64,000 nucleotides of DNA, taken from Umbelopsis ramanniana AG (taxonomy: Eukaryota; Mucoromycota; Umbelopsidomycetes; Umbelopsidales; Umbelopsidaceae). The stretch is taken from NCBI RefSeq assembly GCF_025399195.1, contig NW_026252090.1:62001-126000 (forward strand), in the 5' to 3' direction. Below the pieces are notes generated by a model. The model saw only the letters and a program-made list of their open reading frames with translations, searched no databases and was not told the origin of the DNA. This document shows positions 11,216-22,168 of this stretch, in pieces (the stretch's first letter is position 1; the number at the start of each line of letters is the position of its first letter). The translations under genes were made by a program, and so were the position numbers.

Positions 11216-12225
11216 TCAATCGGTAATGTCAACCAATTCGCTCAGCAAATATGGCTGTAGTTGTTCGATTTCGTCACTTTTACCGACAATGGTCTCAAAA
11301 GACAAGAGCAAGCGGCAGTGCTCAGCATCGCCACTAGGCATATTCTTGGCAGGTCTGAAGCTGCGAGGAATAATTTTGATGCAAACATCGACGAAAAGTG
11401 GATAGTCTCGAATGAATTCATCCACATCAATGAATGTATTTCCATTACTGATGAGCGGTAGATTATAGAGATGACCGGAGCGAATTTGGATCAAGCAAGT
11501 ATGGAATGGTCGTAAGAGGTGTTTCTCTAGAAAGAAAAAGTGTGAGAAGGAATGACATGTTATTTACCAACGCTTCAAAATAAACATTGATGGATAGTTA
11601 AAAAGGGGCATGCATACCTTGATGCATCGTAGCCATAATAGAACGGCACGAATCAGGAATACTTTCTTCAAGGATGGGAAGTCGGTCACCCAACTGTGGC
11701 TGCATTAACTTGTCGCATAGCCACCGCTCAAGTACCCGCATGATATGGGAGGTCTGGGCATCACCATGGAGGGCGAGATGAGGGAAAGACAAGAACCGGC
11801 CACGGCAAATACCATCCCACAAGAATGTACTTTGAATGGTAGCAATGGTTTCTACCATAGTGTCATTTTTCAGGTGGTCCAAAAGTGTATAGTCATTGTC
11901 CGTGCTCGCGGGTGCGGTCAACGGAGGAGAATCAGGTGGAACGGTGGTCGAAGGGAAGCCGGTGGGACCATACCTGGCGTTTGGAATGGGCACAGGCTCT
12001 GTAGCCTTTGTTTCGATTCGAAGTGAGACTTTCGATTTGTGGGGTGACAGTGGTGATGCAAGCTTATCAGCAGATGGCATGAGGTTAGATAAGGATGCTG
12101 GCTTATCCTTGATAGGAAGAGTTGATGTGGCTATTCAATGAGGATATTAATACGAATCTGATGGTGGAGGTGGTAAAACTAAAACCAAAACTATGGAGAA
12201 ACTTACGCGCCACAGTATACATCAT
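11216..12225 (-). CDS. Unknown protein, 280 aa, three exons
   Basis: Exons 12207-12225, 11618-12130 and 11216-11526 (minus strand) join in frame from tandem ATGs at 12225 to TGA at 11216. I do not recognise the family. The first ~80 residues are low complexity (Ser/Pro/Thr-rich, with PLSPHKSK and PPDSPPLTAPAS stretches). The remaining ~200 look like a helical globular domain with segments such as FLWDGICRGRFLSFPHLAL and RPFHTCLIQIRSGHLYNLP. No signal peptide, transmembrane helix or catalytic motif is evident. A TATA-like ATATAAATAA lies near 12335 on the same strand. Splice sites are good (CAAG/GTATGC, TTTCTTTCTAG), so the gene is probably real. Confidence 0.65.
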
Positions 12226-13347
12226 GTTCAGCAGTGGGGGTGATTGATTTGAATGATGGGTGAGGAAAGAAGGATGGTGAGTTGAAACAAAATGGAAAAT
12301 GTGACGTGGGGTAAAGATGTGGAGCTATTATTTATATAATTTTTTTTTTCATGCTGTTCGTTGACAATAAATCATGGGCCTTTCGAATGATTTATTTTCG
12401 GGGGGTGTGTGGCCAACCAAGTGGGTCCGAAAAGAAATGTAAGGTTTTTTTTTATCACGGTGAAATTACTAGAAATTTCGTTAAGTCAATCTGTTGATTA
12501 TACTCCGTTGCCATTACCCCAGTAACCTTCTCACGAATTCTATAATATCGATCCGAGAACTCACGTAGCTTCTAAAAGCTCCCTTTGATTTATGGTTGAC
12601 AGTCTGTCGTCTCAAGAAGAATAACTTAGCTGATGATGATTACATTACACATGGAGATGGTGATTGGTCATGTGCACAACAGAAATTTTTGGGACCGTGA
12701 GTGGGTTTTTGATTGTAGTTGTTTCAGCGGGCTCTCGGTCGTTGTCGCAGATAACAAGCATAATCAATAATCTCAGAGGTCTCCCGTTCATTATGACATT
12801 TGCCCCGTGGAAGATGAGAAAAATCCTTTGGAACAACAGAGAAAAAGGTACAGCGGCTGTTGCACACACAATAACTTCTCCGTCTGCTGACTCGTACAGC
12901 AGCAGCAGAGAGATGCAGCCGTCGGAAAAGGTATGACGGCGAAAAAAGTAAAAGTCCGTTATCGATGGCACATCCCAAAGCAGTGAACTTGAGGCGCTTT
13001 GACCCCACCTTACTTCCCAAGACATCCACTTGCTTTCAAGCGTACTTCTTGCTTTTTACAAGGGTTGTCGACTGAAGGCGAATAATGAAAAGTTTAGTGA
13101 ATCGTCATACATTGGTTATTGACAGCGAGAAAGACAGAATGATTCCCATGAGGTCATTTGGAAATAGTATCCCTCATTTTTCATAATGATTGTGTGTTAC
13201 ATGGGCCAAAAAATAAAAAAAATTCAGCAAGCGCGGCTGGCCAGCTGTGCCAAAAATCCGCAGAAAAAGACGAAATTCCGGTTGACTAACAGCCTGATCA
13301 CAATCGATCCCTCGCATAATTCCCTCTTATCGACTCACTCTTTATTA
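12226..13347. other. Intergenic region, no gene seen
   Basis: Promoter side of the 280-aa gene and 3' side of the Eps15-like gene. A 126-codon minus-strand frame (12645-13025) has no protein-like pattern and was not accepted. Confidence 0.5.
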
Positions 13348-16294
13348 TTACATCCAAGAACCAAACGCGTCGTCAAAGTTGACCTTCTTGGCCGGCTTAT
13401 TGCCAAAAAGAGTATCAAAATCATCCGTTGCTGAATTATTCGCTGCTTCTTGAGGAGGGCTAGCAATTTCAAATTCGGAAAGATCGAATCCATACTTGGA
13501 GTTGGGTTTAGCGTTGGTATCTGACTGCCGTGGTTTGGCAAATGCGTCTGCAAATAGATTGGTCGCAGCAGTCTTGTTATTGGCTTTGGTTCCAAACGGG
13601 TCATCTAATGTAGGATTCTTCTCACTGAGAGTGTTATCAGTGACACTGGGCACGGCCGGAGAGGTAGCATTGACCACAGCTGGTCTATCAAATGAGAATG
13701 ATTTTGTTTCAGTGGGTGTAGGAAACTCCTTATCCATGGTGTCAAGGTCTGGGAATTTTGTTTCAATATCACTGATATCCACACTTGTTGATTTTGGCGC
13801 TTTTGGGCTTGGCTGCTTCGTTGTCACTTTCGGAGACAACTGGGCCTCAGATGACTCTCCAACCTTGTCAACGTCGGAAAAGTGTGATTTAAAGTCAGAC
13901 ATGGAATCCAATGAAGTTTGCTTTCCTTGTTGCGGTTTAGTACCCTGAAAGGTTTTCGTGAATTCAGCAAACGGGTCACTAAACGGCCTGGATGCTTGAA
14001 TAGGCGATTTGGTGCTGTTGGTGGGGGACGTGGATCCAGCAAAGGAGGAGGTGTCTAACGTGGGAATCTTATTGCTGACAGCTTCAAATGGCTTAAAGGT
14101 AGTAGTGCTCTGCGGGCTACCAAGCGACTGTTCCGCTTTGTTGTTGGACTGGTAGGTACTGCCCGTTAAACCTTGTGCCAGTTTTTCCTTTTCCTTTTCG
14201 GCTGCATTGACTTGTTCTCTTCCGATATTGAGTCTTACATTTTGTTGCTTGCCTTCCTTTTCCAATAGCTCCAGTTGCTTTCTAATTTGAGTGCATTCTT
14301 CGTATATCACCTTGACTCGTTGTTTCATTCTTTCCGACTCGTTCCGTCCATTCATCAGCTGTTGATCATACTGCTCTTTTTGTTGCTTAAGTTGCTGCAA
14401 TTGATACTCTGCTTGTTCCAATTCTGCCTTGGCTCGATCAAAACCAGGTTGTTCCGTGGCAATTTCCGATTCAAGCTTACGAACAGCTCTGGCCTCAGAT
14501 TCATACAAATTGCGAACTTGTTCAAGTCGAATCGTGTTTGTCTGTGTCTGAGTCTTCATTGTGGCAAACTTGGTCTCCAGTGTTCTTCTCTGACTAGCCA
14601 TGGTGTTCTGGGCACTTTGAAGGGCATCCACGTCATTAAACAGGTTATCCGAAGTAGTTGCTATACAGATGGCAAGGTATGCAGGTTAATAAAACTAGCG
14701 TGCCTCGCCGAGGTAGGCTGAGTATCCACAGCCCATGAAAACGACTTACATTGGAAAGGGGACGGTGTGGCAGGTAAGGATGGTCTCGCCAATGTTGGAG
14801 AAGTGGGAAAAGGATTTGAGATGGTGTTGTGTCGTACGAGGTTATTACGAAGTGATTGTAGACTTGGAGGGATGACATCTCTTGGGAGTGTTAAAGGGAT
14901 GGGTTTCCCGCTCAATCGCTCGTGTATAAGGTACATGGCCACAGTAAATTCATCTGCCGACAGTCGGTCTCCACCTTGAATAGCAGCCAACGACCATATT
15001 TGCTCCAGATCGGTCTGAGGTAAACCAGCATTACGGAAGAAGTTACCAGCATCGGCACCTATTAAACTCTGCGAATTAGATATATTCATCCTTCTATCCC
15101 CTTGCTCTAAAAAAGCACGTACCAGAAACATAGCCAGTCTGACGAGGGTCAAGCTGTTGGAAAAAAGCTTTGGACTTTGTTCGTTGATCGTGTGGTATAG
15201 CCCAAGCATCATCCAGCACGTCCGCAAACGCAGCCTGTCCAAATGTAGCTGCAACGGATTGTCCGGTATTGTTTCTTAGGACTGGTGACGTTATGGTATT
15301 CTGCCTAGATAAGGTGGGTGAGCCAGGACGACCCGCAGCAGAGTTGTAAATGGAGGCTGGAATGGAGGATGGTAGACTATCCAGCGTATGGTCCATTAGG
15401 CGTGAAATATAAAACATGGCAATAACAAACTCGGTTTGATTAAGGGAACCAGTCCGCCTCATGTTGGCCAAGTTCCAAAGTTTGCTAAGGGTATCTGGTG
15501 GTAAATTTGATTTTTCGAATAGTCTGTGCGCATGAGTGCCTTCCATGAACCCATCTGGAGAGCTATTCGTTCGAAAAATTCGTATAAACCTCTCTCGTTC
15601 GTCCGCTTTAATGCTGTCCAATTGTGACGCCATTGCCGACACGCCGTTGTGAGTTGTAGGGTAGGGCTCAACATAAACACCATCAAAACGCGGAGGAGGT
15701 ACTGGTGAATAAAAAAAAAGGCACATTTAGTTCGGTATCCTTTCTTTCCTCACAGGACTATAGGCGTTTACCAACCTACTGTGCTGAAAACAGGGACTGC
15801 AGCCGTTTGACCGTTTTGGAAACATGCGATAAGTTTCAGCGCAACGTAAAACTCCTGTTGTGTCAAAAAGCCTCTCTGTTCATCATCGGCCGCTGTCCAA
15901 ATCTAATCAAAATTACATTCGATGAATAAAGGGGTGGGCGTGTCGTTTTCAACTGCCATATGGTCTATGCATACCTCGGACAATACATGAGATGGAAGAC
16001 CCGACTTTTTGAAGAATTCTACAGCTTCTTCCCCAAGTACAATTCCTTTTCCATCAATATCTGCCGCCTTAAAGAGCTGCGGATAGATATGGCGTTCCTC
16101 TGGTGTCAAGTTCTCTTCGCCGGGTACTGAATAGGAGGTTCACGGGGAAAGAGTGAAGGGGGTTATATTAGATGGCTTTTTGCCCGATGAATGTAAAAGT
16201 TGCACGTAGAGACTATCATACCTGAACTTAATATCTGTGACGAGCTTCTTCTGTGCCTCCCAGGGTCATTAGCCGCGAAAGGTGAATTGGACAT
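13348..16294 (-). CDS. EDE1: Eps15/Ede1-like endocytic scaffold, three EH domains
   Basis: Early-arriving scaffold of clathrin-mediated endocytosis at the plasma membrane; EH domains bind NPF motifs of cargo adaptors. Six exons fit: 16222-16294, 15975-16126, 15776-15902, 15123-15701, 14750-15058 and 13348-14660 (850 aa). EH1 (about 28-118) has the calcium-loop-like [14 protein letters not shown]2 (about 145-230) includes [19 protein letters not shown]3 (about 285-375) includes SGADAGNFF and [18 protein letters not shown] Ser/Pro linker with SNPF follows, then a coiled coil (about 410-560, Gln/Glu/Lys heptads), and a Ser/Thr-rich tail with DPF motifs (DPFAEF, DPFGTK) ending FDDAFGSWM. Yeast Ede1 is larger and ends in a UBA domain, which is absent here, so the plan is nearer to animal Eps15. 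Divergently transcribed from PHO88. Confidence 0.9.
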
Positions 16295-16702
16295 GGTGGG
16301 TTAAAAGGCTAAAGTTCCCCCCATGGTGAGCTAGTCTTTGGCTTTTCTAAGCCAAGAGTTTGAATTTACGTCATCTTTCATCCTGAGGGCCAAAGCGTTC
16401 CTAAAGTCTGTTTCAGAAATTCTGTCAAGCGTTGACTATTGAAAGTAATGACAAGTCATTTTTGAATATTCTCCATGCGATTCCAATGGCTTCCATGAGC
16501 CTTATCGTGTTGTTACGTGGCCTATCTTACGTGCTTTACATGCCGACAGCAACTTAAGTGTTGCCAACCAGTTTGGTCGCCGGCGATTGGTGCGGCTTCA
16601 GTCCCCGCCGGAGTGCCATTGGAAAAAACATTCAAGGCTTGAACCCAAGTTTTTTTTTCAACACAAGAGTATCTCTTTATTCATCTACATCACACATCAT
16701 CC
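16295..16702. promoter_or_regulatory. Shared divergent promoter, EDE1-like / PHO88
   Basis: A 408-bp spacer between two divergent start codons must hold both promoters. No clear TATA box is seen near either start; a CAACACAAGAGTATC leader precedes the PHO88 ATG. Confidence 0.5.
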
Positions 16703-17355
16703 ATGGGTCCTCCAGCATTCCTAACCTCACCAATGCTCAACCTCGGCGTTATGCTGGGTAGTATGCAACTGGTCAAGAAGATCCCGTTTGAAGATCCCCA
16801 AGTTTTGATGTATGCCCGAGTTGCTTATTATGGAATGAACTTGCTTGTTATTCTATGGGCTTTTTACCTCAAGATGTCAGTGGCCAAGAAGAATGGTAAG
16901 TAGATGGGTCAGGGGGGTTTTTAGTTGATCAGTACTTGTGGAAAACTGACAAGATGAGATTATGCGATCTAGATCGTACCCCATTGACATATGCCGCCCC
17001 ACCCAAGTCCTCCTTCGGTGCACAGGCTGCTGCCACTGAGGAGACTGTTACAACTACCAACAGCGCTTATGATCAAGCCGAGTTGCAAAAGTTTATCACC
17101 ACCACTGTCACCTCTTTGGCTGTCATCAGTGTTCTCCACTGGAAGTTCGGTGTTAACCAGCCTTTGATGGTTCAATCCATCATGCCTCTTAAGAACTTTT
17201 TGATCGCCAAGCCCGTTATCATTCACCTCTGGGGAGATGCTGCTGAAGGAGACCTCAAGCGACCATGGAAGGCCGATTCTAACCCTCTGGCGGCACTCAT
17301 GGGAGGAGGTGGTAGCTCTTCCACTGCCGAAGAGGAACACGAGAAAAAGGAGTAA
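16703..17355 (+). CDS. PHO88: PHO88/SND3 ER membrane targeting protein, 191 aa
   Basis: ER membrane protein of the SRP-independent (SND) targeting route, first described in phosphate uptake in yeast. Exons 16703-16895 and 16973-17355. The N-terminal hydrophobic segments (SPMLNLGVMLGSMQLVKK; YYGMNLLVILWAFYLKM) are followed by the conserved middle KFGVNQPLMVQSIMPLKNF and the cytosolic LKRPWKAD segment, all typical of the family. The C-terminus is a Gly/Ser and Glu/Lys-rich tail. Length matches the yeast protein (188 aa). Confidence 0.93.
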
Positions 17356-17697
17356 AGTCATTATAAAATAAAAGCCCTCTATAATAGCATTTCGAGTTGT
17401 AAATTAAGCTCACGCCGAATGCAGCACAGCAGTTTTGACCACGGTTGTGTGCTTTGCGGTCCACTCTCAAACTTGCCCATTGCGAAACGTTCACACTCTC
17501 CCTTTTTCTCCCTTCTTCCATTTCGTCCAACCTTTTCCTTTCTCTTTCTCTGCCAAAAAAAAAAAGTTCAAAAAAAATAATAGTATAAGAATCACCAGAA
17601 AGAGCACATCTCTTCCCCGTCTGATCTGCACCATCCTGTCTCTTTCATCCAGTTGGGTCTCCCCCATTCGAACCCCCCCAAGCTCTGACTACTTCTA
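17356..17697. other. Intergenic region before the kinase gene
   Basis: 342 bp with a very pyrimidine-rich 5' leader (17460-17560 and 17620-17690) and A-runs near 17555-17580, typical of a fungal promoter and leader. No gene seen. Confidence 0.45.
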
Positions 17698-19786
17698 ATG
17701 TCCGCCAACCCTCCTCTTCCCTTCAGCCTCGGGTCAGTCATAACCGATACACAAAAAGGACTGAACCTCCGACTCATAGAAGCTTTGGGAAGTGGGAGCT
17801 ATGCTATAGTTTATAAAGCGCAAGCGCTTCATGATGGGCAATTTTACGCTCTAAAATGTATAAGCAAAATGGATATATCGAACGAGGACTTGGAGGTGCA
17901 GAAGCAGGAAATCGAAATACATCGCTCACTCGTAAAAAGCTCCCGTATTGCTCGCCTAGTCAGTCATTTCGAAACTGAGCAATACTTGTTCCTTCTGCTG
18001 GAATATATTCAAGGCATGGATCTTTACTGGTGGATCCTTCACAAAAATGATCATTATGACTCTGCAACCGGCAGAAAGCTGGATACTTTGGAACGTCTGA
18101 CCGTTCTCTCCAATTTATTTGTACAGTGTTTGGAAGCTGTTCATTTTATTCATACCAAGAAAATCGCCCATCGGGACCTGAAACCAGAGGTATATTATGT
18201 TTATTGGCTGTGTATGACATTAATGTGCTTCCCATGAGCCCACATGCTTACTCCCATTTTAGAATTTCTTGATCACCTTAGACCAAACCATCAAGCTGAT
18301 AGACTTTGGTCTGGCTACCACTGAACACTATCCCACTGATTTTGACTGTGGCAGTAAGCCCTATATGAGCTTCGAATGTCATAATCCTGACAATCCTCAC
18401 TATGATGCTTTTCAAGCCGATATCTGGTCTCTTGGTATTATATTTATCAATCTATTCTGGCATCGCTCTCCTTGGTCTCGGCCCGACAATTCGTGCCCAG
18501 CCTACAAATCCTTTACACAACATCCCACCGACTTCTTAGTAGAGCGGTTCGATGGCATGTCTAGGTCTGTGGCCACTTTCCTAGCCGACCGAGTTTTTTG
18601 TTCCGAAAAGAAAGGCCGAGTCAAAATCGCAGAGTGGAAAGCATGGTGTAAAAATCTGGTGAAACTACTTTCAGACGACACTTCCAACCGACCTACTACA
18701 CCAAAGAAAACAATCGGATTCTTACCCTTGACTATCAGTCTATCAACCGTCAGAAACAATTCAGCAAAGTCCAAGGAATCGGCTCTATCGGCCAGATTGC
18801 GTCGATCCAGTTTCTTTTCTATGTTACCGCCTTCTCCCATGTCATCACCAGGCAAGCGTGGTCATGAAAGCAGCGACACTTACTTCTCACCTCGTATTGA
18901 CCATCAGCATAGCAAGTCTTGGTCTCAGGAACTCGACTTTGATACTGAGGAGGGCGAGATGGATTTCTCCGAACCTATCTCTTTTGCTGATAAGAATACA
19001 CCGCAAACTAGCGAAGATGAAACCAAAAAAGAAGGTCAAGACGATAACGACAGCGGATTTGGTTCAGATGAACCCGATAGTACGGCTCCTCAAAGCTTTC
19101 TTAGTACAAGCCCTAGTTCACCTGCCGCACCGGCGTCCAGTGATGAACAGCAACCGATTAAAACCGTACCAAAATACATCCCACCTGCCAAGCGCAGGAA
19201 CCATATACCCACATTGGACATGCGTGGTTCTTCCAAGCGATACTCTACATCGTCGACTCAAACAGCTCAACCCTCTTCAGTCGGTGGCCAAGGGTATCAT
19301 GTTGGAGCACATCAACGTCGACCTTTTGCTCCCCCTCAACCGACTTGGCGACACAAGAATCAGCAGCAACAGCGCTATGAACCATGGCAAAAGTCCAACG
19401 TCAGTCATTCACTTACGAAAGGCATGCGCAACCCTCCTCCTCCTCCTTCCTTCTTAAAGACCAACGACAAGATACCCGTGTATCCTCCAGATGTCCCTGT
19501 ATATACACCTCCTCATCGAACATTCAAACCTTTGACTTCAGCTTCGGTATCTGTTTTCAACGATCGCATGCCAGGCATGACTACTCACAAGAGTTTAGCT
19601 GACTCGTCGTCTGTTCTACAAGACTACAAACCAGCCGTGGATGACATGGAAATGTCAGAAATGGATGTGGTGTTTGGCGAAACCCAAATCACCCCATCTG
19701 TTGAACGCAGGAATCATTTGACGAAAGGCGCTATTAGCGATTTTGGCAAGCTGTTACGCAGTATTGCCCGCGATCGTAGTCAATAA
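17698..19786 (+). CDS. Ser/Thr protein kinase, Ran1/Vhs1/Ksp1-like, 671 aa
   Basis: Exons 17698-18189 and 18263-19786. The kinase domain (about 22-310) is complete: GSGSYAIVYKA glycine loop, Lys53 in YALKCI, HRDLKPEN catalytic loop, DFG in LIDFGLATT, and CGSKPYMSFEC as activation segment end. The CGS.YMS.EC pattern is characteristic of the fungal Ran1(Pat1)/Vhs1/Sks1/Ksp1 group, which links nutrient state to meiosis, filamentation and TORC1 output. The single intron falls inside the catalytic loop, between Glu and Asn of KPEN. The long tail (about 310-671) is disordered: Ser/Pro-rich, an acidic patch, KYIPPAKRRN, and Pro-rich runs. Kinase identity is certain; the subfamily is inferred from the activation segment. 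Confidence 0.88.
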
Positions 19787-20035
19787 ACTCCTTAAGGTGA
19801 AAGTGTTATATAACACACAAGTCCATCTCACCGATTTATGCTCCAACATGTTTACCATTGTGATATGATCCATGTATGTTTGGTCAGTGATGCGATATTT
19901 AAACAGGTTTAATACTTTGGGCTTGTTTTTTACTACATGGGGATCCATTTCACAGTATGTTCCCATTTCGCTAGCTTGAGGGGTTTAATAAAACTAGCGC
20001 TAACAAATTACCAGTAATTTTCTTCTTTATAAACT

Positions 20036-21011
20036 TCATCGGTGCGGCCCACCTCTTACAAACATCATGATGGCTTCAGCTGCCTCGGCTCGTGGTGAGC
20101 TGGGACAATCCAATTCATCATTGTCCTCATAATCATATGTGTCTGAGGATTCTGAGGATTTACCATGGCTGTCATGATCCATATAGGAGTGAGCGCCATC
20201 CGTTTCTTCGTAACCACCGCTTGGCTCATCATCCATATCTTCGTCATCTGAGTATGGAGGTGCCATAGAAGGTAAAGGCTGAGATTGAGTCAGTCGCTCT
20301 GCGGCATCACGCTTCTTTTCTGACATGGCGATGGCAAATGATAAAAAGTCCAGTGAATTGGTTGGCACGGATTCCGGAACATCCATCACTTGACTGGAAC
20401 TGATACTGGCCGTCGGTGATCCATCTTCTTCCATCTTAGTCCGTTTGTTGCCCATGTCATCATGCTCGTCAGCAGGATGTCGTTTCTTTGCCTCTTCATC
20501 TTTTCGTGGCCGACCCTTAGGCCGTGGTTGTTTTACTTTTCCGTCGGGTATAGCGTTCATGGAATGCCAACGCTTCAGCTTTGGTTTGTTTTGCGCCACG
20601 GCAACAAATGTGCGGCGATCAATAATGTCAGCTTGCGTTATTCCCCGTCTATGACTATTTCGTCGCTTCGGCGTATGCGGTCGTCGAAGGTTCTCTAATG
20701 ACTTTTTTCGAGAGTTTGTCGCTGGGACGGGTATAGTATCGTAATCTTTGTCGTCATGCATCTTCCAGGATACCTCTAAATCCGTGAGTGCGCGATCCTG
20801 CCATCCATGTTCTAACTTGAAACTTGCGTAGTTGAGTCGCGTTTTGAGCGCGTTCAGATGCTTAACAAGAGGATTGAGGTGTCAGCTGGCGAGTACTGTT
20901 CATATTTTGACATGGATTGAAATGGTTTACCTTGAATATGTTGTTATGCATGCACATGCTTTCATGTCGAGTCGATGGTGGAAGAGCATGGTAAATGGAT
21001 GTGTCTGACAT
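20036..21011 (-). CDS. Whi5/Nrm1-like G1/S transcription repressor, 301 aa
   Basis: Exons 20931-21011 and 20036-20860 join in frame (acceptor CTTGTTAAG). Residues 28-55, beginning HLNALKTRLNYASFKLEHGW, match the GTB-type motif of the Whi5/Nrm1 family, a short helix by which these repressors bind SBF/MBF transcription complexes in the nucleus. The rest is disordered: basic (RRPHTPKRRNSHRRG), an AT-hook-like PRPKGRPRKDEE, SP sites (GSPTAS, CPSSPRAE) suitable for CDK control, and long acidic stretches. A cluster of CGCG motifs lies 150-225 bp upstream. The family call rests on one short motif plus overall architecture. Confidence 0.68.
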
Positions 21012-21160
21012 ATAGCGCCAAACTCCTTCACAGAGCTATCTTAGTACACTAATATGGGGTGAAGCGGGAAGAGCTAGAGTGCGTGTCGTTCAAACGTACC
21101 TTTGGCTAAACTTGAAAGGGGGAAGAAAGGAAAAGCGTGACATCTAGACAAACGCACTCG

Positions 21161-21236
21161 ACGCGCATTCTTATGCGGAGTTAAAAACTATTTGGCCTCC
21201 TTTCAACTCCAGCGCGTTTGGGAGCGCGTACCGCGT
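21161..21236. promoter_or_regulatory. Cluster of CGCG (MCB-like) motifs upstream of the Whi5-like gene
   Basis: ACGCGC (21161-21166), GCGCGT (21212-21217), GCGCGT (21224-21229) and CGCGT (21232-21236) occur within 76 bp, 150-225 bp before the Whi5-like ATG. In yeasts MBF binds ACGCGT-type boxes and NRM1 is itself an MBF target. Functional assignment here is inference. Confidence 0.5.
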
Positions 21237-21718
21237 TTAGGCGCTACATGAAAAGCCTGCTTGAAGTATTTGTTGCCACGGCGCTTGTCAACCCCTCTAT
21301 ATTGGCCTTGAGCTTTTGAAAATGGAAAAATATTGGTTGCTTGTTTCCGTTTAGGTAGCCGTTTCGGTAGCCAGCATGTCACAGGTTAAACTTGCCGTGC
21401 AGAATACCACTTTTTTCTGGTGTTCAGCAGTCCCACGGAATGCTGTTACCAAAACCGAACGATACTTCCTTAATGCAGCGAAGTGATGCATCAAGATTAC
21501 TACGAGAGACTTAGCAAGTAATTTTATAGCCAATTAGTGGAGCAAAATTCACAGTTGAAGATGGAATTTGAAAACTTTCAAAACTGAATTGAAAACCAGC
21601 ACCAAAGAAAGTCTGGTTAAAAGATGTTGACACCGCACTCCGTTGTTTTCTTTGTGGGCCACGGCAAAACAGCTCCATAACCCAGGATTTGTGGTATACA
21701 GCAGACTAAAGGAGTGGT

Positions 21719-22047
21719 GTAAGTCTGCAGCACAAAAGTTATTAGGATAGTTGCACTGCAGTAAGATGCCCTGAACAACTTGAAACAAACATCCATAGCA
21801 CCTAATAGTTCCGTTGCCCCTAAACTATAGATTGATGAACTTTGGCATAGCAATTGTCAACCGAGCAGCTTATACATGTTATATATTTCGAATGATTAAC
21901 TTGCACAGACGTTACAAGGCTGCTGTCAACAAATATTGCGATACAATTCAAAATGTCTTGGTGTAAGTCTCCTGTACATAAGTTTCCATGGTGGCTGCAC
22001 CGCAGTAACATGCCCTTGAACAGTTTGCAGCGTAATATCGATAGGGC
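21719..22047. repeat. Diverged direct repeat of ~85 bp
   Basis: 21719-21805 and 21961-22047 align: both start GTAAGTCT, both contain a GCACYGCAGTAASATGCCC core (21753-21771 and 21995-22013, with Y=T/C and S=G/C), and both end in a similar CATAG/GATAGG segment. They lie just before the NmrA array and are not homologous to its spacers as far as I can see. Confidence 0.55.
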
Positions 22048-22088
22048 CAAATAAATTGTTTCAAAGCGTTGACCGAACCGAAATCTTG

Positions 22089-22168
22089 GTTTGCCTATTC
22101 TTCTTGATCGTGATACAGAATCATTCGAAGCTTGGCTTGAGAAGAACAAGCAAAACATTTTGCAATGA
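22089..22168 (+). pseudogene. 3' remnant of a fourth NmrA-like gene
   Basis: About 80 bp nearly identical to the last ~80 bp of the intact copies ending at 24624 and 27056 (the segment coding LPILLGRDTESFEAWLEKNK and the end), followed by a similar 3' flank. The stop is TGA where the intact copies have TAA. Sequence to the left is unrelated, so the 5' ~790 bp of this copy are missing. It marks the left end of the tandem array. Confidence 0.85.

Noticed and set aside
12645-13025. 126-codon minus-strand frame
   Set aside because: Composition is not protein-like, there is no splice support, and overlapping frames of similar length exist on both strands.
17660-17685. ATTCGAACCCCCCC, resembling a tRNA T-loop
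   Set aside because: No cloverleaf, A-box or acceptor stem could be found around it; it is part of a pyrimidine-rich leader.
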